Source: Paenibacillus luteus (GTDB lineage Bacteria > Bacillota > Bacilli > Paenibacillales > Paenibacillaceae). From it: a stretch of DNA of 64,000 bases. Position numbers and translations under genes: made by a program. The notes under the pieces were generated by a model. That model saw only the letters and a program-made list of their open reading frames with translations, was not told the origin of the DNA and ran no database searches. Location of the stretch: assembly GCF_006542765.1 (NCBI RefSeq), contig NZ_SKCD01000003.1, positions 1 to 64,000 of the forward strand. Direction: 5' to 3'. This document shows positions 1-8,717 of the stretch, piece by piece; position 1 is the stretch's first letter, and the number at the start of each line of letters is the position of its first letter.

Positions 1-75
1 TTCCAAGACGTCATGTATTCACAACATAACCATTATTCAGAGGCCTCCTGGTAAGGGCGGCCTCCAAACTAAAGA

Positions 76-112
76 GTGACATTTTCATAGCACAGTTAAG
101 GTGACATTTTCA
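76..112. repeat. Direct repeat of GTGACATTTTCA, possible end of an IS element
   Basis: The 12-mer GTGACATTTTCA occurs at 76-87 and again at 101-112, 25 bp apart. Multiple short terminal repeats are typical of IS21-family ends, so this could be the edge of an element lying to the left of the window. No transposase reading frame is visible in the first 276 bases, so the assignment is weak. Confidence 0.3.
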
Positions 113-207
113 CAGACGATTGACAGCGGTCCCGATTATAGCCGCGAATTATTTTTCGTTTTTTGGAGTGAAGAAACGGGCTATGGGGTGCTATAATAAC
201 TCTAACG

Positions 208-240
208 AGAGGGCGCTAGCTGCGCAGCCCTCTTTCTTTG
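208..240 (+). terminator. Leader hairpin before the ABC exporter (terminator or attenuator)
   Basis: AGAGGGC at 208-214 pairs with GCCCTCT at 227-233, extended by two pairs across a bulged A, and is followed by a T-rich tail. A TATAAT hexamer lies at 192-197, just upstream. The hairpin therefore either ends an upstream transcript or lies in the 5' leader of the exporter gene starting at 277. A small frame from ATG 183 runs through the hairpin to a stop at 291-293, past the exporter start codon. Confidence 0.4.
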
Positions 241-276
241 TTGTTTTCGAAATTGGTAGTAGATTGAGGTGTTTAT

Positions 277-2004
277 TTGTTAAAGCTTACTAGATTTTTG
301 AAGAAATATTGGCTGCCTGCCATCATTGCGCCACTGTTTATGCTGCTGGAGGTATGGATGGACCTGCTCCAGCCCAAGTTTATGGCGAGTATCGTGAATG
401 ATGGAATTATGGACGGTAATTTGGGGGCGATTGCCGGGACTGCGCCTAAAATGCTGCTTGCTGCGCTCATTGGATTACTTGCAGGCGTAGGCTGCACCGT
501 ATTCTCGACGATAGCGTCGCAAAGCTTCGGGGCGGATTTGAGGCAGGCGCTGTTTCAAAAAATTCAAAGCTTGTCCCTACAGTCGTTGGACCGCTTCGGC
601 TCCGGCTCCATCGTAACCCGCCTAACAGGCGATGTTACGCAAATTCAAAGCTTAGTGCTCATTATCCTTCGTATATTTGCGCGCGATACGTTTATTATTG
701 CGGGAAGCCTGATTATGGCCTTCTCGATCAGTCCTCGTTTATCGCTTATTTTGTTGGCCATGCTGCCGCTGCTGGTTGCTTTTCTGGTCATTACGACTCG
801 GATCACCGTACCGCTATTCTCGCGCATGCAGCAGCGGCTGGATCAAGTGAACACGGTTATGCAGGAGAATTTGTCTGGAATTCGCGTGGTCAAAGCTTTC
901 GTGCGCGCCGATTATGAGGAGAAACGTTTTAATGAAACGAATTCGAATTTGCTGCAAGCGAGCTTGAAAGCTGCCAAAATCGTTGCGCTGAATACGCCGC
1001 TCATGTCATTGATTCTTAACTTTAGCATCGTAGCCGCACTTTGGTACGGAGGCGTGCTATCGGAGCAAGGAGCATTGTCGGTCGGCAGCCTTGCGGCATT
1101 TTTGACTTATATTACGCAGCTCTTGTTCTCTACGCTTGGCCTTGGCAATCAGTTGATGGCTATTTCACGTGCTAAGGCTTCCGCAGATCGGATTAATGAA
1201 GTGCTGGATGTGCCTGCCGACAGCCGTAACAATGGGAACGAAGCGGGTACGGGGAAAAGCGTCATTCGCGAGGGCAGCCTCTCCTTCGAACATGTCAGCT
1301 TCAGTTATGACGGTGATTTGGAGAAGGCTGTGCTGCGGGATATTCATTTTACGGTTGAAGCGGGCGAAACGATAGGGATCGTTGGCATCAACGGCGCGGG
1401 AAAATCGACGCTCGTCAGCCTCATCCCGCGGTTCTATGAAGCGACAAAAGGGATGGTACGCATCGATTCACGACCGATCAACGAGATTGATCCGAAGGAG
1501 CTTCATCGTCAAATCGGGATGGTGCTCCAGCAGGCCCATTTGTTCAGTGGGACGATACGGGATAATATCCGTTACGGCATGCCGGATGCAAGCCAGCAGG
1601 AGGTAGAGGCGGCTGCGAAAGCAGCAGAAGCGCATCATTTTATTATGAAGCTGGAAAAAGGTTACGATACCGTGCTGGGTCAACGAGGGGTTAATCTCTC
1701 CGGCGGCCAGAAGCAGCGGTTATCCATTGCACGGACGCTGCTGCTGCAGCCGAAGATCGTCATTCTTGATGATTGCACGAGCGCGGTCGATTTGAACACG
1801 GATCTCCTCATTCGTAAATCGCTTCAAACGCTCATGGCGGATAGCACTTGTATTATCATTGGGCAGCGCATTGCATCGGTTCAGCAGGCGGATCGGATTA
1901 TCGTTCTTGAAGAGGGTCAAATTACAGCGATTGGCACACACGGGGAGCTGCTGCAGCAAAGCGGTCTCTATCGGCAAATTGCCTTATCTCAGCAAGGAGC
2001 TTAA
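277..2004 (+). CDS. ABC exporter half-transporter, degenerate-site subunit of a heterodimer
   Basis: Fused permease-ATPase half transporter of 575 aa: an N-terminal six-helix ABC exporter domain (about residues 1-310) and a C-terminal ATPase. Walker A is G370-T378 (GINGAGKST), the signature is LSGGQ at 474-478 and the Walker B aspartate is D498. The residue after Walker B, normally the catalytic glutamate, is D499. The switch histidine is replaced by Q530 (IIGQRIASV). These changes mark the non-catalytic side of heterodimeric exporters such as TM287/288, BmrCD or YheHI. The start is TTG at 277 behind GAGGTG. The partner gene begins 3 bp after the stop. Drug or lipid export is likely from the family; the substrate cannot be read from sequence. 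Confidence 0.9.
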   Translation: MLKLTRFLKKYWLPAIIAPLFMLLEVWMDLLQPKFMASIVNDGIMDGNLGAIAGTAPKMLLAALIGLLAGVGCTVFSTIASQSFGADLRQALFQKIQSLSLQSLDRFGSGSIVTRLTGDVTQIQSLVLIILRIFARDTFIIAGSLIMAFSISPRLSLILLAMLPLLVAFLVITTRITVPLFSRMQQRLDQVNTVMQENLSGIRVVKAFVRADYEEKRFNETNSNLLQASLKAAKIVALNTPLMSLILNFSIVAALWYGGVLSEQGALSVGSLAAFLTYITQLLFSTLGLGNQLMAISRAKASADRINEVLDVPADSRNNGNEAGTGKSVIREGSLSFEHVSFSYDGDLEKAVLRDIHFTVEAGETIGIVGINGAGKSTLVSLIPRFYEATKGMVRIDSRPINEIDPKELHRQIGMVLQQAHLFSGTIRDNIRYGMPDASQQEVEAAAKAAEAHHFIMKLEKGYDTVLGQRGVNLSGGQKQRLSIARTLLLQPKIVILDDCTSAVDLNTDLLIRKSLQTLMADSTCIIIGQRIASVQQADRIIVLEEGQITAIGTHGELLQQSGLYRQIALSQQGA

Positions 2005-2007
2005 CCA

Positions 2008-3753
2008 ATGAATTCTATGCTTGCTACTCTAAAGAAAATAGGCGCTTACTTGCTCCATCAGCGGGGCCGGTTGGTTACGGTCATGGTGTTAACGGTAGTT
2101 TCGGCAGGGCTGACGCTGGCGGGTCCTTATTTGCTGGGCCTTGCATTAGATGACTACATTATAGCTAAAAACTACGACGGGCTGCTGCAAATTTGCTTAC
2201 TTATGCTTGCGATTTATGCGGCTGGCAGCTTGGTAGGGTGGCTGCAGGCTTTTTTCCTGGCTGAGGTATCGCAGCGGACCGTCTGGAGCATTCGCAAGGA
2301 TTTATTCACTCATTTGCAAAAGCTTCCCGTGCCGTTCTTCGCCAGCAAAAATCATGGCGAGCTGATGAGCCGCACGACTAACGATATCGATAACGTGACG
2401 AATACGTTGAATCAAAGCCTGATTCAAATCATTTCAAGCGTCATTATGCTCATAGGCTCATTTACGATGATGCTAATCCTGAACGTATGGCTGACGCTGG
2501 TTGCGCTTGTTGTCATTCCGCTTATCGTATTCGTGACCAAACGAATCGCGAAAATAACAAAACGGCAGTTCAAAGGACAGCAGCAGGAGCTGGGCGGGCT
2601 GAACAGCTTTATTGAAGAAACGGTATCCGGACAAAAGGTAGTTGCTCTCTTTCACCAGGAGGAGCGAATGGCGGAGCAGTTCGGCACCGCCAACGCGAGG
2701 CTGAAAAAGGTAGGGATCAAGGCGCAAATTTATTCCGGCACTATGGGACCATTCATGAATATGTTCGGCCATATCAGCTATCTGATCATAGCGGGGGCCG
2801 GCGGCTGGCTGGCGGTGCATGGCCATGCCTCCGTCGGGGTCATTATAAGCTTTCTTGGTTACTCCAGGCAGTTTAGCGGTCCGCTTAATGAAGTTGCCAA
2901 TCAATACAATAACATTCAATCGGGCGTCGCAGGGGCGGAGCGGGTGTTTGAAATGATGGATGTTCCTTCGGAATACGAGGATGAATCGAAGGTGGCCAAG
3001 CATGGTTCAGTTGCCGGCAGGGTAGAGTTTAAAGACGTAGGTTTTGCCTACAATGACGGAACCGCGGCACTGAAGGACATCAGCTTCACGGCTAGGCCAG
3101 GAGAGACGATCGCATTGGTTGGACCAACCGGCGCAGGGAAGACCACGATCATTAATCTGATCGGGCGTTTCTTCGAGATCAGCACCGGCCAAATCTTGAT
3201 TGACGATGAGGATATCCGCATGATGGACAAAAATAACCTGAGAAGCCAGCTGGGCATCGTGCTGCAGGATGCCCATTTATTCTCAGGCACCATTCGTGAA
3301 AATATCCGCTATGGCAGGCTTGAGGCAACGGATGCCGAGGTAGAGACCGCGGCACGCCAGGCGAATTCGCATGCTTTTATTGCCAAGCTTCCGCAGGGGT
3401 ACGACACCGAGCTGACCGCGGAGGGCGGCAACATCAGCCACGGTCAGCGCCAACTTCTCACGATTGCGCGCGCGATCTTGGGCGAACCGGCGCTTCTCAT
3501 TCTCGACGAAGCAACGAGCAGCGTCGATACCCTTGCCGAGCTTCAAATCCAGGAGGCGATGAAGACGCTGCTTAGCGGCAGAACCAGCTTTGTCATCGCT
3601 CATCGCTTAAGCACCATTCGCCATGCCGATACGATTCTGTTCATCAAAGACGGTGAAATTGCGGAAAGAGGCAGCCATGAAGAGCTGCTTGCCCAGAAAG
3701 GGCTGTACTATCAGCTGCATGGCAACCAATTTGTACAAAATCATCATTCTTAA
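2008..3753 (+). CDS. ABC exporter half-transporter, catalytic subunit of the heterodimer
   Basis: 581 aa, the same architecture as the gene 3 bp upstream. Walker A is G372-T380 (GPTGAGKTT), and Walker B D500 is followed by the normal catalytic E501 and switch H532 (IAHRLSTI). Its signature loop is altered to ISHGQ at 476-480. In a head-to-tail dimer this weak signature faces the defective Walker site of the partner, whose good LSGGQ faces the intact site here. The pair therefore has one working and one degenerate ATP site. AAGGAG just before the upstream stop serves as its ribosome binding site, indicating translational coupling. It most resembles the YheH/BmrD/LmrCD class of multidrug exporters; the substrate is unknown. 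Confidence 0.9.
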   Translation: MNSMLATLKKIGAYLLHQRGRLVTVMVLTVVSAGLTLAGPYLLGLALDDYIIAKNYDGLLQICLLMLAIYAAGSLVGWLQAFFLAEVSQRTVWSIRKDLFTHLQKLPVPFFASKNHGELMSRTTNDIDNVTNTLNQSLIQIISSVIMLIGSFTMMLILNVWLTLVALVVIPLIVFVTKRIAKITKRQFKGQQQELGGLNSFIEETVSGQKVVALFHQEERMAEQFGTANARLKKVGIKAQIYSGTMGPFMNMFGHISYLIIAGAGGWLAVHGHASVGVIISFLGYSRQFSGPLNEVANQYNNIQSGVAGAERVFEMMDVPSEYEDESKVAKHGSVAGRVEFKDVGFAYNDGTAALKDISFTARPGETIALVGPTGAGKTTIINLIGRFFEISTGQILIDDEDIRMMDKNNLRSQLGIVLQDAHLFSGTIRENIRYGRLEATDAEVETAARQANSHAFIAKLPQGYDTELTAEGGNISHGQRQLLTIARAILGEPALLILDEATSSVDTLAELQIQEAMKTLLSGRTSFVIAHRLSTIRHADTILFIKDGEIAERGSHEELLAQKGLYYQLHGNQFVQNHHS

Positions 3754-3842
3754 GTTTACAAAACGCTTAGCTTCTCATTCTCATCAGGATGAAATGAATG
3801 TGGTACAATGAAACAAGCATTAGAATTAGGAGATGACAAACG

Positions 3843-4121
3843 ATGACGGAACAATTGAACGAGCAAGAGCTTTTGCAATATATTGCAAACGAGACGAATG
3901 CGGATGAAAAGCTGATCAAGCTCGTATTGAAGCATGAGCAGGTTTTTATCAACAATGCTAAGGAAGACAAAAACGGTGAGGTCGACATTGACGGCGACGA
4001 GCTGGTAGACTATGTGCTGAGCCGTTCGGATGTGAAATCAAATGAGTTGGTCGTCGAGTCGATTTTGGACGCGGAGATGGATTATTTGATGGATAAAGGG
4101 CTTGCAGGCTTCGTAGATTAA
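3843..4121 (+). CDS. Small acidic hypothetical protein
   Basis: 92 aa, strongly acidic, predicted soluble and largely helical, with no signal peptide or membrane segment. A central stretch (EDKNGEVDIDGDELVDYVL) is rich in Asp, Glu and Gly and looks superficially like an EF-hand loop, but I cannot assign a family. ATG 3843 has AGGAG 12 bp upstream, and a TACAAT -10-like hexamer lies around 3803. The gene is followed by a hairpin terminator, so it is probably monocistronic. It is real by ribosome binding site, codon pattern and terminator; its function is unknown. Confidence 0.75.
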   Translation: MTEQLNEQELLQYIANETNADEKLIKLVLKHEQVFINNAKEDKNGEVDIDGDELVDYVLSRSDVKSNELVVESILDAEMDYLMDKGLAGFVD

Positions 4122-4135
4122 TATTGGAAAAGGAT

Positions 4136-4175
4136 AAGACTCATGCCGGGGCGATTGCGGCTTGAGTCTTTATTT
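4136..4175 (+). terminator. Rho-independent terminator
   Basis: AAGACTCATGCCG (4136-4148) pairs with CGGCTTGAGTCTT (4158-4170) and is followed by TATTTG. It ends the 92-aa gene. Confidence 0.8.
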
Positions 4176-4324
4176 GTAATAAAAGTTATCCAAAGCCGTT
4201 CTGTCAAGGGATTGGAGCCGAAGTCTATGGCATATTTTCTAACTTGAGAACATTCATTTTTGAAAAAATGCCATTTTTGTGCTAAAGTCAGTAGAGTGAT
4301 TCAGAAAAAACGGAGGTAAGGCTG

Positions 4325-5191
4325 TTGGCAAAGGCACACAAAGGGTTATCATTTTTCGAAATTTTTAAACGGTTTATTTTTATCACGATCGGCTCTGTCC
4401 TAATGGGTGTCGGCTTGGAGCTGTTCCTTGTGCCGAATCAAGTCATTGACGGAGGCATTGCAGGTGTATCGATCATGCTGGCTAGCTTAACTCCGCTTCC
4501 GCTAGGTGTTTATCTATTCATTGTAAACGTGCCTTTTCTTATTTTGGGGTATAAGCAAATCGGGAAAACGTTCGCGATCTCGACTTTGTACGGCATTATC
4601 GTTATGTCCATTACGACTTCCCTGCTCCATCACGTTGAGGCTTTTACGGAAGAAAAGCTGCTCGCGGTTCTGTTCGGTGGATTAATCCTGGGTGCGGGCG
4701 TTGGTTTGACCATTCGGTTCGGCGGTTCGCTTGACGGGGTTGAGATTGTATCGATTCTGATCTCGAAGAAGCTTCGTATGCCTGTCGGGCAAATTATAAT
4801 GATCTTTAACGTCGTTATATTTATATTTGCAGGGTTCGTGTTTGGATGGGATTCTGCGATGTATTCGATGTTTACATATTATATCGCCATTAAGCTGATT
4901 GATATCGTCGTAGAGGGTCTGGATGAATCCAAATCGGTAACGATCATATCCGCCGAGTTCGAGGAAATCTCCCAAGCCATTATCGACCGTTTAGGCAGAA
5001 CGACAACCTTTATTCATGCGCGTGGCGGCTATTCCAAAGAGAATACGCAAATGATTTATTGCGTAGTATCCCGTTTGGAGCTCGCTAAGCTTAAGTCTAT
5101 CGTACAATCCATCGATGAGAATGCCTTTATCGCGATTGAGCATGTGTCCGACGTCATGGGCGGCGGCTTTAGCAAAGGCAGCATTCACTAA
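4325..5191 (+). CDS. YitT family membrane protein (DUF161 and DUF2179)
   Basis: 288 aa. Five or six hydrophobic segments fill residues 15-195 (YitT/DUF161 region, with GGIAGVSIM and RFGGSLDGVEIVS typical of the family). A soluble C-terminal DUF2179 domain covers about 200-285 (KSVTIISAEFEEISQAI, then TTTFIHARGGYS). The start is TTG at 4325, 5 bp after GGAGGTAAG. Members of this family are widespread in Bacillota and their transport role is undefined. The gene stands alone and ends at a strong terminator. Confidence 0.88.
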   Translation: MAKAHKGLSFFEIFKRFIFITIGSVLMGVGLELFLVPNQVIDGGIAGVSIMLASLTPLPLGVYLFIVNVPFLILGYKQIGKTFAISTLYGIIVMSITTSLLHHVEAFTEEKLLAVLFGGLILGAGVGLTIRFGGSLDGVEIVSILISKKLRMPVGQIIMIFNVVIFIFAGFVFGWDSAMYSMFTYYIAIKLIDIVVEGLDESKSVTIISAEFEEISQAIIDRLGRTTTFIHARGGYSKENTQMIYCVVSRLELAKLKSIVQSIDENAFIAIEHVSDVMGGGFSKGSIH

Positions 5192-5200
5192 TCAAATGAA

Positions 5201-5243
5201 AATCCGGCTGTGGCGTCATGTGACGCACAGCCGGATTTTTTTG
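5201..5243 (+). terminator. Strong rho-independent terminator
   Basis: AATCCGGCTGTGGCGTCA pairs with TGACGCACAGCCGGATT and is followed by T-rich sequence. It closes the YitT gene and lies before the convergent minus-strand gene. Confidence 0.9.
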
Positions 5244-5258
5244 TTTCGAGCTAAGGAG

Positions 5259-5834
5259 TTATCCAAGAGGAGGAGCAGAATGCCCCAGTGTCGGAATCGC
5301 TTCTGTGAGGTACTGCTTCAGAGGCTTGTCATCCCATACCTGCACTTCGATGTAACGCTCGGGACCATGTTGGCCGCTCCCGTTCCACTCTTGCGGCAGC
5401 CCGAACTCACGGATGATCCCTACAATTTCATTCGCTGTATAAACCTCTCCACGATAAGGCTTGCCGTCCGCATAACGCATGGTAGGGAACAAATCTCCAT
5501 AAGTAAAGCTTAGCGTTCCTGGATCGAAAGCGTCGATTGCAATTTGAAGATCCTTGCCGCTTGGATACCAATCCAGCAGCCAAGGGCAGCTTCCTACGGT
5601 CATATAATGGGGCCGATGCCTTACCGGCGTGCCTCCTTTGCGAATGAACATCTCCCTTGCCTTTAATTCAAGGCTGCGCCTGATCTCAAGGTAATCTGGC
5701 GATCGTTTGCTGGCAAATCCCGTCTGCTGCTTGCGAATTTGTTCAAGGACAAGCGCTGCATCCTCCGAAGACAGATCCGACAAGTTACGAAAGGGTCCCG
5801 TCGATTGATCGTAATAGTGATGTAACATTAGCAT
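5259..5834 (-). CDS. Hypothetical protein, last gene of the glpQ-MFS operon
   Basis: 191 aa, predicted soluble, with no signal peptide. I do not recognise the family. Conserved-looking aromatic stretches (HYMTVGSCPWLLDWYPSG and LSFTYGDLFPTM) suggest a folded enzyme-like or binding domain. Its ATG overlaps the stop of the MFS gene (ATGCTAA arrangement), so the two are translationally coupled and should work together. The context of phosphodiesterase and sugar-type carrier hints at a role with imported small molecules, but nothing in the sequence proves this. Confidence 0.7.
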   Translation of the reverse strand: MLMLHHYYDQSTGPFRNLSDLSSEDAALVLEQIRKQQTGFASKRSPDYLEIRRSLELKAREMFIRKGGTPVRHRPHYMTVGSCPWLLDWYPSGKDLQIAIDAFDPGTLSFTYGDLFPTMRYADGKPYRGEVYTANEIVGIIREFGLPQEWNGSGQHGPERYIEVQVWDDKPLKQYLTEAIPTLGHSAPPLG

Positions 5835-7003
5835 CGGATAGATTCTCCTTTATCCTTAACACAAAGTAGTAAAAGCAAAGCAATGACCATGCCTCCGGAA
5901 GAAAAATAAAATAAGGCCGAATAATCGAGCCAATCAATCAAGCCTCCCATGAGAGGCGGTGAAGTAATGGCAGCAAGCGATGAGAATAAGTAATAAATGC
6001 CGGTACGTGCGCCTATGCTCTGTTCATCACCGAGCGAAATGATGAACGGATAGGAGTTAATATTGATCATGGCCCAGAATACACCGCCGAAGATGAGTAA
6101 GGCGCGCAGGGGAAGCAGGGCGTCAACAAATGAAATGGCGGCAAAAATAATGATTAATCCAATCACTCCTATGGTGATAATCAGCTTCTTGCCGTAGCGG
6201 TTGCCAAGCAGCCCGCTTGGGATGGCGGCAAGAACAAATGCAAGGGAAAAGAATGCAAGCGAGAAGGAAGCTTGGCTTTCCGTAAGTTGCAAATGGTTTT
6301 TACCGTATAAGGTGAAGAAGGCTTCGACTCCTTGATAAGAGAGAAACCAGAAAAAGATCGCTCCCAGCAGGAAAAGAGTAGGACGGTTCCATTGTCCTTT
6401 GAATGAGACTTTCTTCTTTTCTTCTGCGGGTATATAGGCGATCGTGTCCCGTTTTTCCTTGATGGTGAACAAAAGAATCATGAGGCAGACCAGCGTCAAA
6501 ACGGATGCCGATAGAAACGGCAGCGAGGCGTGCTTGTCGTACAGGTACGAGCCACCCGCGAAAGCGAGAATGGAGCCGATTCCGCCCATAAAGTTAATGA
6601 TTCCGTTCGCTTGCGTCCGCTTGCCTTCCTTGGTGATGTCAGGCATCAACGCGACGGTTGGCGAACGGTAAAGGCTCATGGATAAATTCATCAGCACCAT
6701 GAACAAGACGAGCGTAAGCAGGCTGGTATGCCAAGGAATAAGCGCTCCGAACAAGGCGGCGAGCGGCATGCCGAGCAGGAGATAAGGCATTCTTTTGCCA
6801 AGGCGGCTATTCGTGCGGTCACTGCGGCTGCCGATCCATGGCTGTAGGAATAAAGCAAAATAGTTATCGATTGTCATCATAAACCCGATAAGCGCGGTGC
6901 TCGTCAAAAATTTCTCGAGAAAAAAAGGGACGAATGCGTTGTAGAGCGCCCATGTTATGCTGATGCTAAAAAAACCGAATCCTAGCAGCCATGTTTTTCT
7001 CAT
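5828..7003 (-). CDS. MFS transporter, SLC45/sugar-porter-like
   Basis: 391 aa with about 12 hydrophobic segments. Between segments 2 and 3 is the MFS loop (GSRSDRTNSRLGKRMPYLL), of the type seen in SLC45 and GPH-like sugar carriers, and residue context such as PWIGSRSDR fits this group. A charged central loop around residues 185-205 divides the two halves. ATG 7003 has AGAGGAG about 10 bp upstream, inside the end of glpQ, and the genes are 2 bp apart. The substrate is unknown; a sugar or glycerophospho-compound is plausible from the neighbour. Confidence 0.82.
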   Translation of the reverse strand: MRKTWLLGFGFFSISITWALYNAFVPFFLEKFLTSTALIGFMMTIDNYFALFLQPWIGSRSDRTNSRLGKRMPYLLLGMPLAALFGALIPWHTSLLTLVLFMVLMNLSMSLYRSPTVALMPDITKEGKRTQANGIINFMGGIGSILAFAGGSYLYDKHASLPFLSASVLTLVCLMILLFTIKEKRDTIAYIPAEEKKKVSFKGQWNRPTLFLLGAIFFWFLSYQGVEAFFTLYGKNHLQLTESQASFSLAFFSLAFVLAAIPSGLLGNRYGKKLIITIGVIGLIIIFAAISFVDALLPLRALLIFGGVFWAMININSYPFIISLGDEQSIGARTGIYYLFSSLAAITSPPLMGGLIDWLDYSALFYFSSGGMVIALLLLLCVKDKGESIRC

Positions 7004-7005
7004 GC

Positions 7006-7746
7006 TTAGCGTGCTCCTCTCCTCTTCAGCAACTCCGCAAGGACATCCGGGTAATCCGTAATCATGCCAGCCACTCCAGCAAGGATAAGCTTCTCCATTT
7101 CTGCAGAATCATTGATTGTAAACGGGTGGTAAGCGATTCCTTTCGCAGCTGCTTCAGCTATCAGTTCTGGCGTTACGGCAAGCTTAAAGGCGTGAAGCGC
7201 ATCGGCCTGCAGCGTCGCAGCATAATCTGAGGGATGGTATAAACCTTCCATATATAAAATGCCAGTCCGAATCTCTGGAGCCAATTGCTTGCACAAGGCA
7301 AGTGAATAATGATTGAAGCTGGAGAGGATGACGCGGTCCGTCATCCGAAAGTCTCGAACCATTTCGATTACTTTACGTTCGATGTCCGGGTATTGGAAAA
7401 TTCCGTTTTTGAGCTCGATATTAAGGATCGTATCGGTATCTCGCAAAAGCTCGAGCAACTGCTCCAGTGATGGAATGCGTTCCGCATGGAATTCCGGAGC
7501 GTACCAACTGCCCGCGTCAAGAGTTGAAAGCTCAGCATAATCGGTATCTTTTACAAACTGGTTTAGTCCGGCTGTGCGAGCGAGCGATTCGTCATGAATG
7601 ATGACGATCCGGCCGTCCTTCGTCAGCTGAACGTCGGTTTCAATGCCTGTTGCTCCTAGCTTCAGCGCTGTTTTGAAGGCTGCGAGCGTGTTTTCAGGGC
7701 AGCAGCCGCTTGCTCCGCGGTGGGCAAAATTAATCACGGTTTGCAA
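7006..7746 (-). CDS. Glycerophosphodiester phosphodiesterase
   Basis: 246 aa, cytoplasmic (no signal peptide), full length for the UgpQ-type family. The N-terminal signature HRGASGCCPENTLAAF carries the catalytic His-Arg and metal-binding Glu-Asn. It is followed by ETDVQLTKDGRIVIIHDE, with metal ligands Glu and Asp and the second catalytic His. Later strands (LNIELKN, ILSSFNH) match the TIM barrel. It hydrolyses glycerophosphodiesters to glycerol-3-phosphate and an alcohol. The start is TTG at 7746 behind GAGAGG. It is first in a three-gene minus-strand operon with an MFS carrier and a hypothetical protein. Confidence 0.92.
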   Translation of the reverse strand: MQTVINFAHRGASGCCPENTLAAFKTALKLGATGIETDVQLTKDGRIVIIHDESLARTAGLNQFVKDTDYAELSTLDAGSWYAPEFHAERIPSLEQLLELLRDTDTILNIELKNGIFQYPDIERKVIEMVRDFRMTDRVILSSFNHYSLALCKQLAPEIRTGILYMEGLYHPSDYAATLQADALHAFKLAVTPELIAEAAAKGIAYHPFTINDSAEMEKLILAGVAGMITDYPDVLAELLKRRGAR

Positions 7747-8023
7747 ATCGATTCATCCTCTCTTGATTGAGTAGCGTTTAAGCAGTCATACAGGAGTAGT
7801 ATTTTTGCAGAATTAAGTGCAAAATAACGAAATAAATACCACTCTGTGCCACGCGGTTCATATAGACTTGCAAATGACTGAAAGCGGTTCTTACTGGCGC
7901 AGCTCATGCGGTTATCAGGAGAGTCTTTGGCAGCTGAGAGAGTGGTTTATGAGGATCGTAGCATATTGCCATACAGAATAGAAGCGCTTATATGGGAATA
8001 ATTAACCATTTTCGAAAATGATA

Positions 8024-8053
8024 TTTACATACCCTTAGGGGGTATGCTATACT
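8024..8053 (+). promoter_or_regulatory. csoR promoter with CsoR operator 1 in the spacer
   Basis: The promoter has -35 TTTACA (8024-8029), an 18-bp spacer and -10 TATACT (8048-8053). The interrupted palindrome ATACCCTTAGGGGGTAT (8029-8045) fills the spacer and matches the GC-core CsoR operator type. The rest of the 7747-8089 gap shows nothing else I can name. Confidence 0.8.
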
Positions 8054-8066
8054 CCGATCAGAAGCA

Positions 8067-8085
8067 GATACCCCCTGGAGGTATG
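8067..8085 (+). promoter_or_regulatory. CsoR operator 2, overlapping the csoR ribosome binding site
   Basis: GATACCCCCTGGAGGTATG is a second copy of the copper operator. Its right arm contains the GGAGGT Shine-Dalgarno (8077-8082) for the ATG at 8090, so the start region of csoR is covered twice. Confidence 0.65.
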
Positions 8086-8089
8086 TTGA

Positions 8090-8440
8090 ATGAATAATGA
8101 AGTGATAACGGGCAGCTCCGAGGCCCATGGACATGCTGCTGACTGCTGCGATTCGTCTGCTCCGCGAAAGAGTCATCACTCCGCGCAGACGAAGGATAAT
8201 TTGACAAAGCGCCTCAACCGCATAGAAGGACAAATTAGAGGCGTGAAGGCGATGATTGAAAAGGATACGTACTGCGATGATGTGCTTAATCAGATTGCTG
8301 CTGCCCAATCCGCTTTGAATAGCGTTGGGAAGCTGCTGCTGGAAGGTCATATGAAGAGCTGCGTTGTGGAACGAATTCAAGCGGGAGAGAGCGAAGTTAT
8401 TGATGAATTGCTTGTTACCGTTAACAAATTAATGAAATAA
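8090..8440 (+). CDS. csoR: CsoR-family copper-sensing repressor
   Basis: 116 aa, DUF156/CsoR fold. The Cu(I) ligand set C62, H87 and C91 is present (YCDDVLNQI, then GHMKSC), as is the DNA-contact helix LTKRLNRIEGQIRG. An unusual N-terminal tail of about 35 residues is rich in His and Cys (HGHAADCCD and SHH) and may help collect metal. In this family, apo-CsoR represses and Cu(I) binding releases DNA. Palindromic operators lie in its own promoter, at its ribosome binding site and upstream of copA, so it is autoregulated and controls the copper island. It is followed 18 bp later by copZ. Confidence 0.93.
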   Translation: MNNEVITGSSEAHGHAADCCDSSAPRKSHHSAQTKDNLTKRLNRIEGQIRGVKAMIEKDTYCDDVLNQIAAAQSALNSVGKLLLEGHMKSCVVERIQAGESEVIDELLVTVNKLMK

Positions 8441-8458
8441 GAGAGGGGATTTTTTGAA

Positions 8459-8659
8459 ATGGCAAACACAGTATTGAAGGTTGAGGGCATGACCTGCGGA
8501 CATTGCGTGAGCGCGGTGGAGAAAGCAGTAGGCAATGCAGGAGCAGTAGGCAAAGTTGATCTGGCAGCAAAGAAGGTAGCGGTGGAATATGATGAATCCA
8601 AAGTTTCGCTTGATGCTGTCAAAGCGGCTATTGAGGATCAAGGCTACGACGTTGTTTGA
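8459..8659 (+). CDS. copZ: Copper chaperone CopZ
   Basis: 66 aa, a single HMA domain with the Cu(I)-binding motif GMTCGHC (C13 and C16) and the usual beta-alpha-beta-beta-alpha-beta pattern ending in IEDQGYDVV. It carries Cu(I) in the cytoplasm and delivers it to CopA. It lies directly downstream of csoR in the same transcript and is followed by a terminator, so chaperone and pump can be produced at different levels. Confidence 0.95.
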   Translation: MANTVLKVEGMTCGHCVSAVEKAVGNAGAVGKVDLAAKKVAVEYDESKVSLDAVKAAIEDQGYDVV

Positions 8660-8681
8660 TTTTTCGCAGGTTAGACAAGGC

Positions 8682-8709
8682 AGAGGCTAGGAATAGCCTC
8701 TCTTTTTTT
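8682..8709 (+). terminator. Terminator between copZ and copA
   Basis: AGAGGCT (8682-8688) pairs with AGCCTCT (8695-8701), followed by a run of T. It separates csoR-copZ from copA, which has its own operator downstream. Confidence 0.85.
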
Positions 8710-8717
8710 ACAATAAA

